Positions 33,236 to 43,995 of a stretch of DNA of 64,000 nt are shown here, one piece after another. Both the position numbers and the translations under genes were made by a program. The stretch covers positions 71,138,698 to 71,202,697 of the forward strand of contig OW121855.1 of assembly GCA_933228895.1 (NCBI GenBank), read 5' to 3'. This DNA is from Platycnemis pennipes (Eukaryota > Arthropoda > Insecta > Odonata > Platycnemididae). The notes under the pieces are model-generated. The model worked only from the letters and a program-made list of their open reading frames with translations. It searched no databases and was not told the DNA's origin. Each line of letters opens with the position of its first letter. Within the stretch, counting starts at the first letter, position 1.

Positions 33236-33582
33236 CTTACGAAACGATTACCGGCATCTCAATATGAAACGTGACGGCTAAAATTTTTGGCTACGGGATT
33301 AAAAAATTGCCAAGGAAGCCACCAAGAAAAAAATTAACTACGGTCAAATTACTATTGATTTTATTCTAAAACTAAATACGACCAAGTAATTCCCTTCTTT
33401 TTAGTGCAGGAACAAACGTCTTATTTGGTTTCTCATTCTCATGAATTAGAGCTTCGTAAATTGTGCGCCTGCTCTAATGATACTTGTCCGAAACGACCTG
33501 ATTGGACGTGTGGACACATACAGCCTTCAGAGTAGATGTATTCGATTTCATATGAATGTATTCGATTTCATATAAATCAGCC

Positions 33583-33745
33583 GGCCGCGGTAGCCAGGTC
33601 GGTTACAAGCCAGTCCGATAACCTAAATCCCGTGGTTCAAAACCCGCTCTGGGTAGGGATTTTGTGTTAGCCTTAGGATCAAAATCTTAGGTTAGACGGG
33701 GTGGGATAACCTTAGCCGTTGGAGCTCCTAAAAATCGAAATCTGG
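33583..33745 (+). repeat. SINE family 3 (tRNA-derived)
   Basis: The tRNA-like head is CCGCGGTAGCCAGGTCGG with GTGGTTCAAAACCC. The body is GGGATTTTGTGTTAGCC, ATCTTAGGTTAGACGGGG and AACCTTAGCCGTTGGAGC. A second body copy lies at about 33955-34040. A 21-bp direct repeat (ATGTATTCGATTTCATAT) precedes it. Confidence 0.8.
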
Positions 33746-33954
33746 CACTACTATATGAATAATTTTACGCTCCGCAAAACCTTTTTATCGCAATGCTTAT
33801 GCACACCAGCTTGACCTATTCGTTAGAGAACATACGCATACATAGGGTTGAGAGCTCTCATTCTGATCTTCATACGCAAGATTTAAAAACATAATTACGA
33901 TTTAAATAAAAGAAGCAATGTCTTCCGCTTAACCATTAACATCACCTCAGGTCA

Positions 33955-34040
33955 TGGAGATTTTGTGTTTGCCTTACGATCAGGATCTACGTTTAGACGG
34001 TGCGGAATAACCTTATCCGTTTTAGCATCTAAAACGGAAA
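33955..34040 (+). repeat. SINE family 3, body fragment
   Basis: It repeats GAGATTTTGTGTTTGCC, GTTTAGACGGTGCGG and AATAACCTTATCCGTT from the 33583 copy. It has no tRNA-like head. Confidence 0.6.
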
Positions 34041-34231
34041 TATACCACCAAACATATAAATCGATTGATTTAAGAGTGACCCCTGAGATTGCCTAGGGTT
34101 TTATAGGTACCCAGACTGTACTGGGCACGGAATTTGGCTCGACACGAATCGATACCCAACCACCGATACGAGCAGAGTGTTATGGTTAAGAGAACACTCA
34201 GTCCCAATTCACACGACCAAGTGGTCGGGGG

Positions 34232-34480
34232 GATCGAGTTGATGTGGGGCTAGAGTACTGGTTTTCCACACAGAGGGTCCGGGTTCGATTCCCAGAAGTA
34301 GCAGAGATTTTTAATTGGTATTCCGGTCCCCCTTTGGTGCCGTGTGGAGTACACTTCAAGTCCAACACTCCGTCCGTCGAATGCGACCATAAACTGTGGG
34401 CTCCTTGACACCTTTCGTTGAAAGCCATACTAATGCCGTAGCGGGTTTCTCTCCAGCATTTCTCCGTTTCTTGATATATA
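34232..34480 (+). repeat. SINE family 1
   Basis: It has the head GATGTGGGGCTAGAGTACTG (A-box side) and GGTCCGGGTTCGATTCCC (B-box). The body includes GTCCAACACTCCGTCCGTCG, TGTGGGCTCCTTGACACC and TACTAATGCCGTAGCGGG. Confidence 0.85.
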
Positions 34481-34486
34481 TTGAAG

Positions 34487-34753
34487 ATATAAATAATATT
34501 GAAAATTGAATTAAATAAAAAATAAAAATTATGTGTTAGAATTGAACTCCAGAAACCAAATTGAATAGAACAGAGGATTGGAGTACCGGATAAGGAGACG
34601 AGGAGAGATATGAAGCTTATAATATAAATAATATTGAAAGTTAAATTAAATTAAAAATGAAAATTATGTATTAGAAATTAACTCCAGAAACCAACTTGAA
34701 TAGAACAGAGGGTTGAACTACCGGCTAAGGAGACGAGGAAAGGTATGAAGCTT
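34487..34753 (+). repeat. Tandem duplication, 135-bp period
   Basis: Units 34487-34621 and 34622-34753 share ATATAAATAATATTGAAA, AAAATTATGTGTTAGAA and TGAATAGAACAGAGG, then CCGG.TAAGGAGACGAGGA and ATGAAGCTT. The array begins almost at the 3' end of the preceding SINE. Confidence 0.85.
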
Positions 34754-35689
34754 TGGAAATGCGTGCGTGAAGGAAAAAGGAAAACAAGTGCAATTGAAAG
34801 AAAGTTTGGATCATGGTTGAGGGAGGAAAAAATGCTGCTATAGGAAATTAAAAGAGGGCATGTGTGAGTTGATAAGTAACAGGAGACCGAGGCACACTGA
34901 AGGCCACGAGTGACAGTAGAATTTTGGCATTGCACTAATTACCATTTAACAGGGAGGAAAAGGAACTGATATTTTGCATGGGGTGAAGAGAGGCTGGAAA
35001 TATTTTTTTTTAATCATTCAACAGCGATAAAGCCTGCACATACGCCTAAAGAAAATAAAGGGCTTACGACCAGTGTTTCATCATCACCAGGAATTTTTGT
35101 TAGTGGTGGAATACGAAAAAGTTAACTGCAAGAAGATTTTATTCATATGTAGGATGTAAGATTATCTGAATAAAAAATATCTTCCATAAATAGTAAACTA
35201 ACATAGTAAAATTCACACTATTTATTGAAAAACTGTCGGTTTCCTCTCAAAAAAAAGTTTGATTATACAGATTATACGCTGTGTCTTTATTCTTTAAAGG
35301 TATCAAAATATTTTACAAAGAATCGCCTTCAGAAATAGCATATAAAAATTGCGTGGAGGAGAAGCCGTTTGGAGCGAGAAATGTGGGGAATAATAGGGAT
35401 AATCCACAAAAATGTCATCTAACACGAAGAAAAATCATTCAATGCATTATTATGCATCAATAAGAAATTAACATAATGCAAGTGGAGAATAGATTCTCAG
35501 TGGAGTTTAAGTGGAGTTGGTTGGTTGATGCAAGAGGTAATTAAGTGAAAAGGGATATTAAAGGTCGTTATAGAAGAATAGGATGCTATACAAGCAAGTA
35601 GAATGAGTGAAAAGTTATTTTGAATAGTATGAAGCTGATCTGCAGAAATAAATGACGTAGGGAATCTAAATGTACACACTATCCTACAA
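34754..35689. other. No recognised gene or repeat
   Basis: AT-rich sequence without a supported feature. Confidence 0.4.
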
Positions 35690-36610
35690 GCCACCATAAA
35701 GGTGTGTGGCAGAGGGTGAATTCACATCAAACATTCATTACAAATCATGCATAAAAAAGGATTAGCAATGATATGCTAGTCAAAACTTCAGTTTAAAAAA
35801 AAAGATAAAATAGCAAAGCAATCAACATACTGTTATTAGGGTTAGCTTCAAGTCCTTTAACCAACATGCAACTACCTATGCATAGCCACTAGAAGCGTAA
35901 GCATACATTGATACACTTGTATTTATACTATTGGATTTATGTACAGCTGTTCATATCCCTTACTGTACAAGGAAAGAAGGACATTTTGAATCGCTCAGTT
36001 CGGCAATTAATTTCTCAAATTTTATGATTACGGTTCAGTCTACCATATTAAGTTGGAGCTCACAAAATATTTTTAACGTCACTCACTCAGTGATTCAACC
36101 AGAAGAGAGTCTTTGATAGGTGAGAGTAGAGCTCACCCCGTACTAAACTAATGGCACGTGGAATTCACAAATTCAGGGTAGGGGGGCCGGTTCCTTTTCC
36201 TGGGCCACTTGCGATTTCCTAAGAAGTTCTGACACGCAGAAAATCGAATCGCGAGGATTTTCGATGTGGGTGTCCAGAAAGACTCTTGCCCGGGATTTGA
36301 ACCCGGGACTCTCCGGTCAGTAGCGCAGTGCTCTACCCACTAGCCAACCACGACCCGCTTTTTTAACGTCACCAGTGAAAATACTATCTTGGAATATATT
36401 TAAGAGATTAAGTCTAAATTTCAACCGACGACCTAGGACAGCGATTTCAATTTTAGTTCATCTAATAGACTGGTTACGCTAATATAGTTATCATAACGTC
36501 CTTTCACAAATCATGCCGATCTACGCTGCACACGTTCAAGTTCATTATTTACGCCTATTTCGTACATATCCCATATACTGGCTGCGTATTTCAAATGAGG
36601 TCATATAAGG
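35690..36610 (-). mobile_element. L2/CR1-like LINE copy, interrupted by a SINE
   Basis: On the minus strand it parallels the 55939-56600 copy over its whole length. The tail is CTACAAGCCACC / GTGTGTGGCAGAGGG, followed by the complement of the FKMSFFPRTIR-type coding end. Beyond the SINE lies the complement of the RRSARFVKGRY region, with CGCTGCACACGTTCAAGTTC near 36522. Frameshifts and stops are frequent. The SINE occupies 36083-36359. Confidence 0.82.
36083..36359 (-). repeat. SINE family 2, nested in the LINE
   Basis: It is flanked by a perfect 13-bp duplication TTTTTAACGTCAC (36070-36082 and 36360-36372). In complement it starts with GCGGGTCGTGGTTGGCTAGT and GGGTTCAAATCCCGGGC, a good tRNA-like head. 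It ends in GTTGAATCACTGAGTGA. It is closely related to the copy at 20833-21101. Confidence 0.93.
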
Positions 36611-38046
36611 GACAATAATGGGGAAGGAGATGTTCTATGAAAGCGATGCAGAAGAATGATACTTCACTCCATCAAAACCAATCCTAACCGGAAGAAAACT
36701 ATCGAAGTAAGGGTTGAAATTATGAAACTTTAGCGCTCTCTCCCAACTCTCACCACCGACGATGAGTTTTGCCTTTTGCTCGCGAGGTAGCAGCACGGAA
36801 TGCTGTGTCTGTAGACGGACACGCTGAGTGGCCGAGACGAGAAACTACCCGCGATCTCTCCTCTCTTCCTGTTTGGGTCTCTTCCCTCCCCTCGCCCTTC
36901 CCCGCCGCGTCCGAAAACTTAAAACTGGTCCGGGCTCCGATGGCCTTGGCAGGCATGAGAGGCTTCTCGAAGGACCCTCATCCCTTCTTAGCAAGTCCAG
37001 CGATGACACTCACTTTCCCTTGAGGCAGTACTCGACGAGAGTTCACCCGGAGTAAATCTTCGGCTGCAAGCCGGGGAAAGACCGACGCGTGGGTTTGTCC
37101 CCCCTCGGCGAGTGATCGGGGAAATAAACGAGAGGAAAAGTAACTTCTTTACACCGTAGGCATGTGCTCTCTCTCCGTGATTGTTTACAGCGTAAAGTAA
37201 GAGAAAGGAAAAGATTTAAAAAAATAAAAGAACGATAGTGAGTTTTCATGAATTAACTTTCCTTAACGGAAGAGGCGATAGTACCCTTTCACACCGAAAC
37301 TTGTGCTTTCTCGTGTTTACGCTTCTGTGCTATATTGCTTCCGGTGGCTGGATTTGGGCGGAGGGACTTTCGGCAGAGAGATACACAAAGGGGTGGGTTT
37401 ACGGACAGCATCGGCGAGTTAAACTGGGACTCCGATGACGAGAGAGCTTATTGATAAGAGGTGTTATTGCGACTATTAGTCTTTCCGCGGGTGGCTAAAA
37501 TTCTCCGTGCCACCTCGAAGAAGACTGGTGAAGGAAACGGCGAGGAGTGGGGGAATCCAAGGAGGGGAGGGAGTGGGAAAGGAGAGGAGGGGAGGGATTG
37601 CATACAGGTGGATAAGTGATACCGGTCCCAGGACTTCCCCGTGCTAACCCCTCCGCACGAGGAAAACTGATCGTCGTCCACGGAGGAGCAAGCAGTTGAA
37701 GTCCGCCTTGCGAAGCGACCACTGCTGGGAGATCGGGAGGCATAACCAGTGAACCACCACCTTCCTTTCCCCCCTAACTAATCCAAGACACTTTTCCGTA
37801 GCGTGGATACGGTGCCGAGTCCAGAACAGCAGAAGTAGAGGAAGCATCCGGATTAATCTGTTCTTCATTTAGAAGTCCCGAAGAGGCCAGGCACGCCTCC
37901 CTACAGAGGATACGTTGCTGAGACTAGCAGAAGTAGGGGACTGGGCAAGTCCCCAGTTTCACTCCGTTCTTCACCAAGTAGCTCCAAAGACGAACGGACA
38001 CGCGCCCAACCAGCAACCCCCACCCCGAGAACAACCCAACAACAGG
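36611..38046 (+). promoter_or_regulatory. GC-rich region upstream of the lipoxygenase-like exon
   Basis: From about 36750 GC content and CpG density rise clearly above the flanks and stay high to the coding exon, as expected for a promoter and 5' untranslated region. No TATA box with a confident start site could be chosen. A possible splice acceptor, CCTCCCTACAG, ends at 37906. It would make 37907-38541 a single exon with an upstream non-coding exon. The short frames on both strands here lack domains. Confidence 0.4.
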
Positions 38047-38541
38047 ATGGGGGGGCTGATGAGCCTCCTGTTCGGCAAGGCCCAGATCGAGGCCCACGTG
38101 ACCACGGGGGACCGAAAGGGAGCCGGGACTGACGCCAACGTGTGGTTAAGCATCGAGGACGAAAGTGGCAACTCAACCCCTGACATCTTACTGGACAAGC
38201 TCCTGCAGAACGACCACGAGCGCGGAAAGACTTATTCGTACCCAATCTGGAAGATCGAATCCCTGGAGGGCAAGATACACAAGGTGAATGTGTGGAGGGA
38301 TGAAGCGGGGATAGGGGACCATTGGTTCCTGGACAGGATCGAGGTGGAGGACAAGAGGAGGAACACGAGGCACGTATTCCCGTTGCAGCGGTGGGTTAAA
38401 CCCCACGTCCGCTACGCCATGTTCGAGCACCACACCTTCCTACCGCAGCACGACCCCCACGTGGACATGAGGAAAGAGGAGCTGGAGGCGAAGAGACTGG
38501 ACTTCGAGTACATCTCGAGGTTCTTCAAGGGACCACTCCAG
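38047..38541 (+). CDS. Lipoxygenase-like protein, first coding exon (PLAT domain)
   Basis: The 165 codons encode an N-terminal PLAT/LH2 domain of a lipoxygenase or allene oxide synthase-lipoxygenase-like protein. Key segments are IEAHVTTGDRKGAGTDANVW (14-33), NDHERGKTYSYPI (55-67), VNVWRDEAGIGDHWFLDRIE (80-99) and VFPLQRWVKP (110-119). The FLPQHDP linker (131-137) leads towards the catalytic domain. PLAT domains bind calcium and membranes; the missing part would carry the iron site that oxygenates polyunsaturated fatty acids. The ATG at 38047 is the first in frame after a stop at 37870-37872. It has A at -3 and G at +4. A second ATG lies four codons later. The exon ends after CAG with donor GTGAGG at 38542, phase 0. 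No further exons were recognised. The gene name is not certain. Confidence 0.85.
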
Positions 38542-39203
38542 GTGAGGAGATAGGAACCCAAAAATTATAATATCATAAATGGTCTCCTGACACGAATTGT
38601 CATTCGCATGTTGTTATATAAATGGCTGTGAGATGTCATAGAAAAAGAGTGAAGTCGCTAACTACCGCTGCACGCGGCTATAGCATCCGTCTCATCCTCG
38701 TTGCAAATAATCCGGATCGGCTATGCTCTAAGGTGACTCGTTAAACGATATCACACCTTACAACCTCGCGGTGGCTTGCAGGGTATCGTGTAGATGTAGA
38801 TATCAGGGTGTGTGCTACCGTAATCATTCCATGTGTAGCAACTGATATATTGACCATTTTTGTTACATTTCTACCACGTATAAATCTGTCCTTAAATCCA
38901 TGGAACGTTAAGCACCTAAACAGACAACAATGGATGCCAAATAACTCGTACGAATCGATCGAAATTTCCGTAATAAAGATTCTCAAATTGCTAGAGACTT
39001 ATAAAAAAGGTGGCGTATTTAAATCACTCTAGTATTGTTCATCATTATAATGGAAACGGAAGTATACCATCGATGGGAAGAGGATGTTTGAGTTGGCGAA
39101 TGAGACGTTAATCGTCAGGAGAGAAGAGATAAAAATGAACCTCGCTGCTGTAGAATGAACCAAAGGTAGAACCTCAAGATCCTCCTGAAAATTACTTATG
39201 GAA
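38542..39203 (+). other. Start of an intron, with a LINE tail scrap
   Basis: Sequence after the donor GTGAGG is AT-rich, as expected for an intron. At 38745-38801 a plus-strand L2/CR1-like LINE tail remains (CGCGGTGGCTTGCAGGGTAT, GTAGATGTAGAT). Nothing else was recognised. Confidence 0.6.
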
Positions 39204-39300
39204 TCAAGAATTCTGGGTAGCGTGTTGAATCGCTCATTGGCCCAGCAAGTCATAGGTCCGTGGTTCTATACCTGGCCCAGGAAGCCTTTTTCCTCTGGCA
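39204..39300 (+). repeat. SINE family 3-like tRNA head
   Basis: TTCTGGGTAGCGTGTTGAATC and GTCCGTGGTTCTATACCTGG give A- and B-box-like segments. The trailing TCTGGCAATTTTCAGCAC resembles the copy at 56878. Confidence 0.5.
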
Positions 39301-39428
39301 ATTTTCAGCACACTCACAACATTTGATAAGAAACGTCAGTTAATATTTTGATGTGAAACGATGCGTTGTAATGCAGTGGAACGTTGATCAGTAGGCGAAG
39401 CGGTGAAGATGGAATGAATTAATTTATT

Positions 39429-39890
39429 ATGTGCATTTGTAGACGGATAAACAAAGTATGGAGCGCGGCACTCGATGGATCAGAGACATGGAACATCGGG
39501 AAAGCAGACCAACGAAGAATTGAAGCCTTCGAAATATGGTGCTGGAGGAGAATGTTGAAGATTAAATGGACAGATAAAGTGAGAAACGAAGAGGTGTACA
39601 GAAGAGCAGATGAAGAAAGAACAATATGGAAAACCCTAGGGCAAAGACGAACCAGATGGATTGGACATACCTTGAGGCACCGTGAATTAGTTAGAAATAT
39701 AATAGAAAGGAAGATTGAAGGGAAAGTCCCGCGAGGAAGACCAAGGGACAAGTATATAGGGTGAATAAATAGGACATGAAAGAGAAAAGATACCAGGGCG
39801 TGAGGGAATTAACACTGAATAGGACAGAATGGAGGACTGCAGTAAACCAATCCTAGGATTGAAAAATACTGATGATGAAACAAAATTAGT
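39429..39890 (+). pseudogene. Non-LTR retrotransposon C-terminal fragment
   Basis: The 111-residue frame contains GSETWNIGKADQRRIEAFEI, then WCWRRMLKIKWTDKVRNEEV, RRTRWIGHTLRH and PRGRPR. This is the very common C-terminal region of arthropod endonuclease/reverse transcriptase LINEs. Past the stop at about 39764 the same element continues out of frame to a typical AACCAATCCTAGGATTG ending. It is 5'-truncated, and the polymerase domain is missing. Related fragments lie at 41211-41330 and 48425-49290. Confidence 0.85.
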
Positions 39891-40336
39891 CTGAAATAAA
39901 GAGGAGAATAAAATGGGTAAAGTAAATAGAAAAGATAATCTGCTAAATGCCAAATAAGAAACTAAAATAGTGAAAAAGAGGGGAGGGTAAAAAAAGGATA
40001 GCTCTTCTAGATGTCAGTTGTATTATTAGTTTTTAACGTTACTCTACTGCATATGCTATCTCGCGCAATCTTTCCTAACGTAATCCTATTACAAACACGA
40101 CACCTATTACCAAGGTGGGATTTAAACCCTGTGCGTTTGTTTTTCGTGCCGGAATATTACCAACTTGTCTTCAGCGACCTGATATTCTGCATGAGATGAA
40201 CAGAATTATGTAGGTTGAGGAGCTGAGGAAGAAAATCGGGGAAGACTTAGATTGTTGGGCATCGGATCGTTGAGAAAATCAGTATAATGATAATCAATAA
40301 GCGACATCTTTGCGTAATGTAGTGCATGAACGATGA

Positions 40337-40515
40337 CTTTCACCTCCTGCCACACACCTTCGCGCTGGCACGCAGGGTATTATGTAGATGTAATTATGAA
40401 TTCAAATTATAAATAAATCTACACCAACTGACTACCCTGCAACCCACCGCAAGGATGCGTGACGAGGGTTAGGTATCACATTGCATGCACTACGTACATG
40501 CATTATTGTTCACAC
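40337..40515. mobile_element. Two L2/CR1-like LINE tails, head to head
   Basis: Bases 40337-40392 are a plus-strand tail (CCTGCCACACACCTTCGC, CAGGGTATTATGTAGATG). Bases 40420-40515 are a minus-strand tail (ACCCTGCAACCCACCGC, GTGACGAGGG, GCATGCACTACGTACATGC). They face each other across about 27 bp. Confidence 0.75.
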
Positions 40516-41210
40516 TTATCCAACACCTTATTTTTAAACTGAATGGGAAATTACTTTGATAATCATATGGAACATAGACTAGAAATTACACTTTTCATCC
40601 TAAATGCAAGTAAATATTTGATAAATACTACATAAATACTACAAACATGCATGCATGCTTAGATACTCTAAAATCCAACACCTTGTTTTTAATATTATCT
40701 GTTCGTATTTTATCTGCATATAATATCTGCTGTTTTCGCTTCACCTGTTTAAATCTAATATTTGTGATTGCATGTTAATGTTAAGGTAAATTTGTTTTTA
40801 TGAAGCCATAATGGTGTTAGAAGTCTTATTGCTGTTGTAATCGCGAGTTGTTCGGGTTATGAAAGAATGAATCTATTTGTAATGCACCTTATTTATGAAA
40901 TCTTGTATATGCGGTCGTGTCTGCAAAGTAGCACGTAGTGGTAACTACTTCGACTCCTGGCTCAAATGAAAAATGCATTCCTTCCTGAATTCTTATTGGA
41001 GGTAGGTATGAGCCTAGGGAGACAATTGGTTCCTAAAATAGTGACACTATGATGGTGCATCATGGCGTTTTCGAAGAATGTTACCCAGATTTGAACCCAG
41101 GTCCACTGGTCGGCAGCCGAGACGTCTACTTTGTCTACGTCCCCGTCATTGCTTTGAAGCTCAATGATTTAGTGATCATTGTTCGATGCGGAGTGAATTC
41201 AAAAGTGTAA
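40516..41210. other. No gene; a degraded tRNA-like SINE
   Basis: Bases 41085-41145 contain ACCCAGATTTGAACCCAGG and CCGAGACGTCTAC, an inverted tRNA-like head. The rest is AT-rich. Confidence 0.45.
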
Positions 41211-41340
41211 AATGACGAACGGAGGCCTCGTATCAGATACATAGAACAAGTGATAAAGTGTGTGGAAGAGGAAAAATACGTAAATATAGGTGATAGGGGA
41301 ATTGAGTGGTAGGTAGCTGCGTCAAACCAACATTAGAATT
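41211..41340 (+). pseudogene. LINE C-terminal scrap
   Basis: It reads RPRIRYIEQVIK and then GDRGIEW, followed by the degenerate terminal segment of the same LINE family as the 39429 fragment. The GATAGGGGAATTGAGTGG motif is shared with 49231-49247 in diverged form. Confidence 0.65.
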
Positions 41341-42915
41341 TTTGAACCAAGGTGATGGTGTAGTAAATTACGACTGAGAGATGGTGGCCGTCATTTATTA
41401 ACCGTAACCTCTTTCCTGAGGCATTGCATGCGTACTTGTCACTCGAAGGTGAAGTGATATTTGGTTAGGACCATCACCAAGCCACGAGACGTGGGAATTG
41501 ATGCAAAATAAGTTAAATGACATCCATTTAAAGGTATCCCTGCCTTCTTAATTACCTCATTTCTCCTACATATATACATTGAAAACCATCCAAGCCACCT
41601 CGAGAGTGTGTTCCTATGGGTGCGTTATCACCATACATGCACTGTATCTATATTAATTACTACATTGATTCACTAATGTTTACACATCCTACCTAATGAG
41701 ATATTACTCTGAATATCATGCAGAACATACGCTATAAATTTCTCATTGTATTCAATGTGGAAGGCATTATTTGAGAAATACTACGAAACTGCATATAGTT
41801 GGTTCATCCAGACAATGGTAGATCATAAAAAATCCACTGTCCTAACCTTAGTCTTATTTCTGATCTATTTGCCTAATCTGTGTTAATCCGTCAAGTGTAA
41901 TGGATGCAATTGTATTTTCATGGCTAGGAAATTATATTTTTATTAAGGCATCTTGATGTAGCATTTTAATGTTGTAATGATGACGAATTGGGCGAGGAAA
42001 GAATAAATATTTGAATACGTCAAAGATACAGTGTACTGAATGTAAGGATACTGACAATATGCGTCTGTCTTGCGTGATGAAGTGGAATGTGAATAATGAA
42101 AAAATGTGGCTTATTAATTTTCCCACGCTCCGCGGCAACTAAGGTAGCAACCGGTTGTGCCTTCCGCAGATGGGACGTAACGGGACATTGAACTTGTTAT
42201 CATTGAGTCCAGTATTACGTTTCGGGTGGAATTATTTTTTTAGCGAAAAGAGGAACGCGAGAAAGAGAGGCAAGCGAGTGGAACGGATTTCGTATTCACG
42301 AGAGTATTCAGTGTGGAAACGTGTTTTTGAGGACTGAACATTTCCTGGCAAATTTCCTCCTCTTTCGACTCAATTTTTAGTATTCCAATAAACCACAACG
42401 TTTAACCCAATGTTCTTGTCTAGCTGGATAGAGCTCTCACCAAGTAGGTATTCAACCCAAAAGCGTGTGAAATTAACACATCATGGTATGGGATATCAGG
42501 TATTATTTTTCCTGTGACGCATGCGGTTTTTCAGGAAGTTCTGATACACGGATAATCAGGCGATTTGGATTAAACTTGACGTGTGTAAAGGATTAGAATG
42601 CCGGAAACAACTTAAAGCCGGATATTCCGGGCAAGAGAGAAAACTATTGAGTCGATGGCATACTAGTTGGTATTTTCTCTTACATTTGAAATATATTTAC
42701 AGAAATGCATTTCTCTCAAATGCTATTCCCATTTAAAATAAACATTTAACAGTAGGTATATCGTGTCTAGTATATACTTCCATTCGATATAACTGGTAGA
42801 CCTCCTCGCTCCGCCAGCAATTTACCAAAGTTTCACGATGGTTTTCTTTCAGCAAAATATTGGCACCTTTTTTCATTCACTTCTTATAGGCATATCTTTC
42901 CCATAAATTCTTACA
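41341..42915. other. No recognised gene; degraded repeat remnants
   Basis: A very diverged LINE tail lies near 41585-41640 (CCAAGCCACCTCGAGAGTGTG, with an imperfect block after it). A diverged family-2 SINE (GTTTTTCAGGAAGTTCTGAT, AACTTGACGTG) lies near 42430-42600. No exon was recognised. Confidence 0.4.
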
Positions 42916-42977
42916 GCTACATCTACGTGATACCCAGCAAGCCACCGCGAGGGTGTGTGGCAGGGGGTGAGCATTCT
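42916..42977 (-). mobile_element. L2/CR1-like LINE 3' tail
   Basis: CTACATCTACGTGATACCC, GCAAGCCACCGCGAGGGTG and TGTGGCAGGGGGTGAGC are present. Only the tail remains. Confidence 0.8.
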
Positions 42978-43699
42978 TAAGGCAATCTTAATTGAGTTCA
43001 ACTATGTAGTTACTCCAGAAGGAGAATATTTTACAAAACAGCAACATTTTACATCACCAACAATACAGCAACATTATGTGAAGTGAAGATATTTAATGAT
43101 TGACAAGAGTTTCAAATGTGTACAACTAGAGGCTCTCTCTAATCAATGAGCGTTGCATAAAAACTTTTTTCGATTTGGTTTTGGACTTAACATTTTATAT
43201 TATGGAGATATTATCATTCGTTCTTATTTTACGAAGAAATCACGTTTCCTAAACTACATTTACGGACGTGCTGGAGAAAGGGAAAGGCAGCTTATAAAAA
43301 GACAAACACGAAGATAGTGGGAAATAGGAAGAGTGCTACATTCCGGCCGGAAAGGAGGTCGATTCATCAGGGAAATCCCGATTTGATCCAACTTTTTTGT
43401 TGAATGGTGAAGACTGGGAAAGGGAAAGTTAGGCAGCTAGAAAGAGGAGGGGAAATAACGCAAATATACTTTAATCGTAGTCTGGATCGCGAAGTCTCTT
43501 AAAATTTATAACTCCTCCAAACCATTCAGCTCACATTGAAGGGTTTAAAGTATTTTCATAGAGGAGATGAAAGGAACTGATAATAAGAATGGATACAAAC
43601 AATGATATTGGATGCAGATGTTATGTCAAACATGCCGGTTTGTGTGCTGCAAACAGGGAGATTAAAATGACTGGAGGTTTCTTTTGCTCCTCTACTAAA
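42978..43699. other. No recognised gene or repeat
   Basis: No domain or repeat was recognised. Confidence 0.4.
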
Positions 43700-43995
43700 C
43701 CGGGTTGGTGTAGTGGTTAGAGCACTGGCCTCTAACAGGGAGGACACGGGTTCTAATTGAGGAATTGGAAGATATTTTTCATTGGCAATCCGTCCTCCAC
43801 TTGGGTGCTTTGTGGAGAACATTAGCCTACAGTTCTCCGTCCGTCGGACGGGACGTTAAACCGTGGTCCCAGTGGCGTATTTCTGTTAAGAGCAGGCTGA
43901 TGCCGACGCCGGGTTTCTCTCCACCCTCCCTGCTTTCCCTTCTATTCCCGTCCATGTACCTTTCCTCGTGATCTGAAGCGCCTATTAGAGCGGAT
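43700..43995 (+). repeat. SINE family 1, best-preserved copy
   Basis: It shows head, body and tail in order: GGTGTAGTGGTTAGAGCAC (A-box), GACACGGGTTCTAATTGAGG (B-box region), ATTTTTCATTGGCAATCCG, CTCCGTCCGTCGGACGGGAC, GTTAAACCGTGGTCCC, GCAGGCTGATGCCGACGCC and a C/T-rich 3' stretch. It is the reference copy for the family in this window. Confidence 0.92.

Noticed and set aside
37915..38046. Extended N-terminus of the lipoxygenase-like exon beginning at 37915
   Set aside because: The codon at 37915 is TTG. The first in-frame ATG is 38047, which also has good start context.
37901..38433. Minus-strand frames across the PLAT exon
   Set aside because: They are shadows of the GC-rich plus-strand coding exon.
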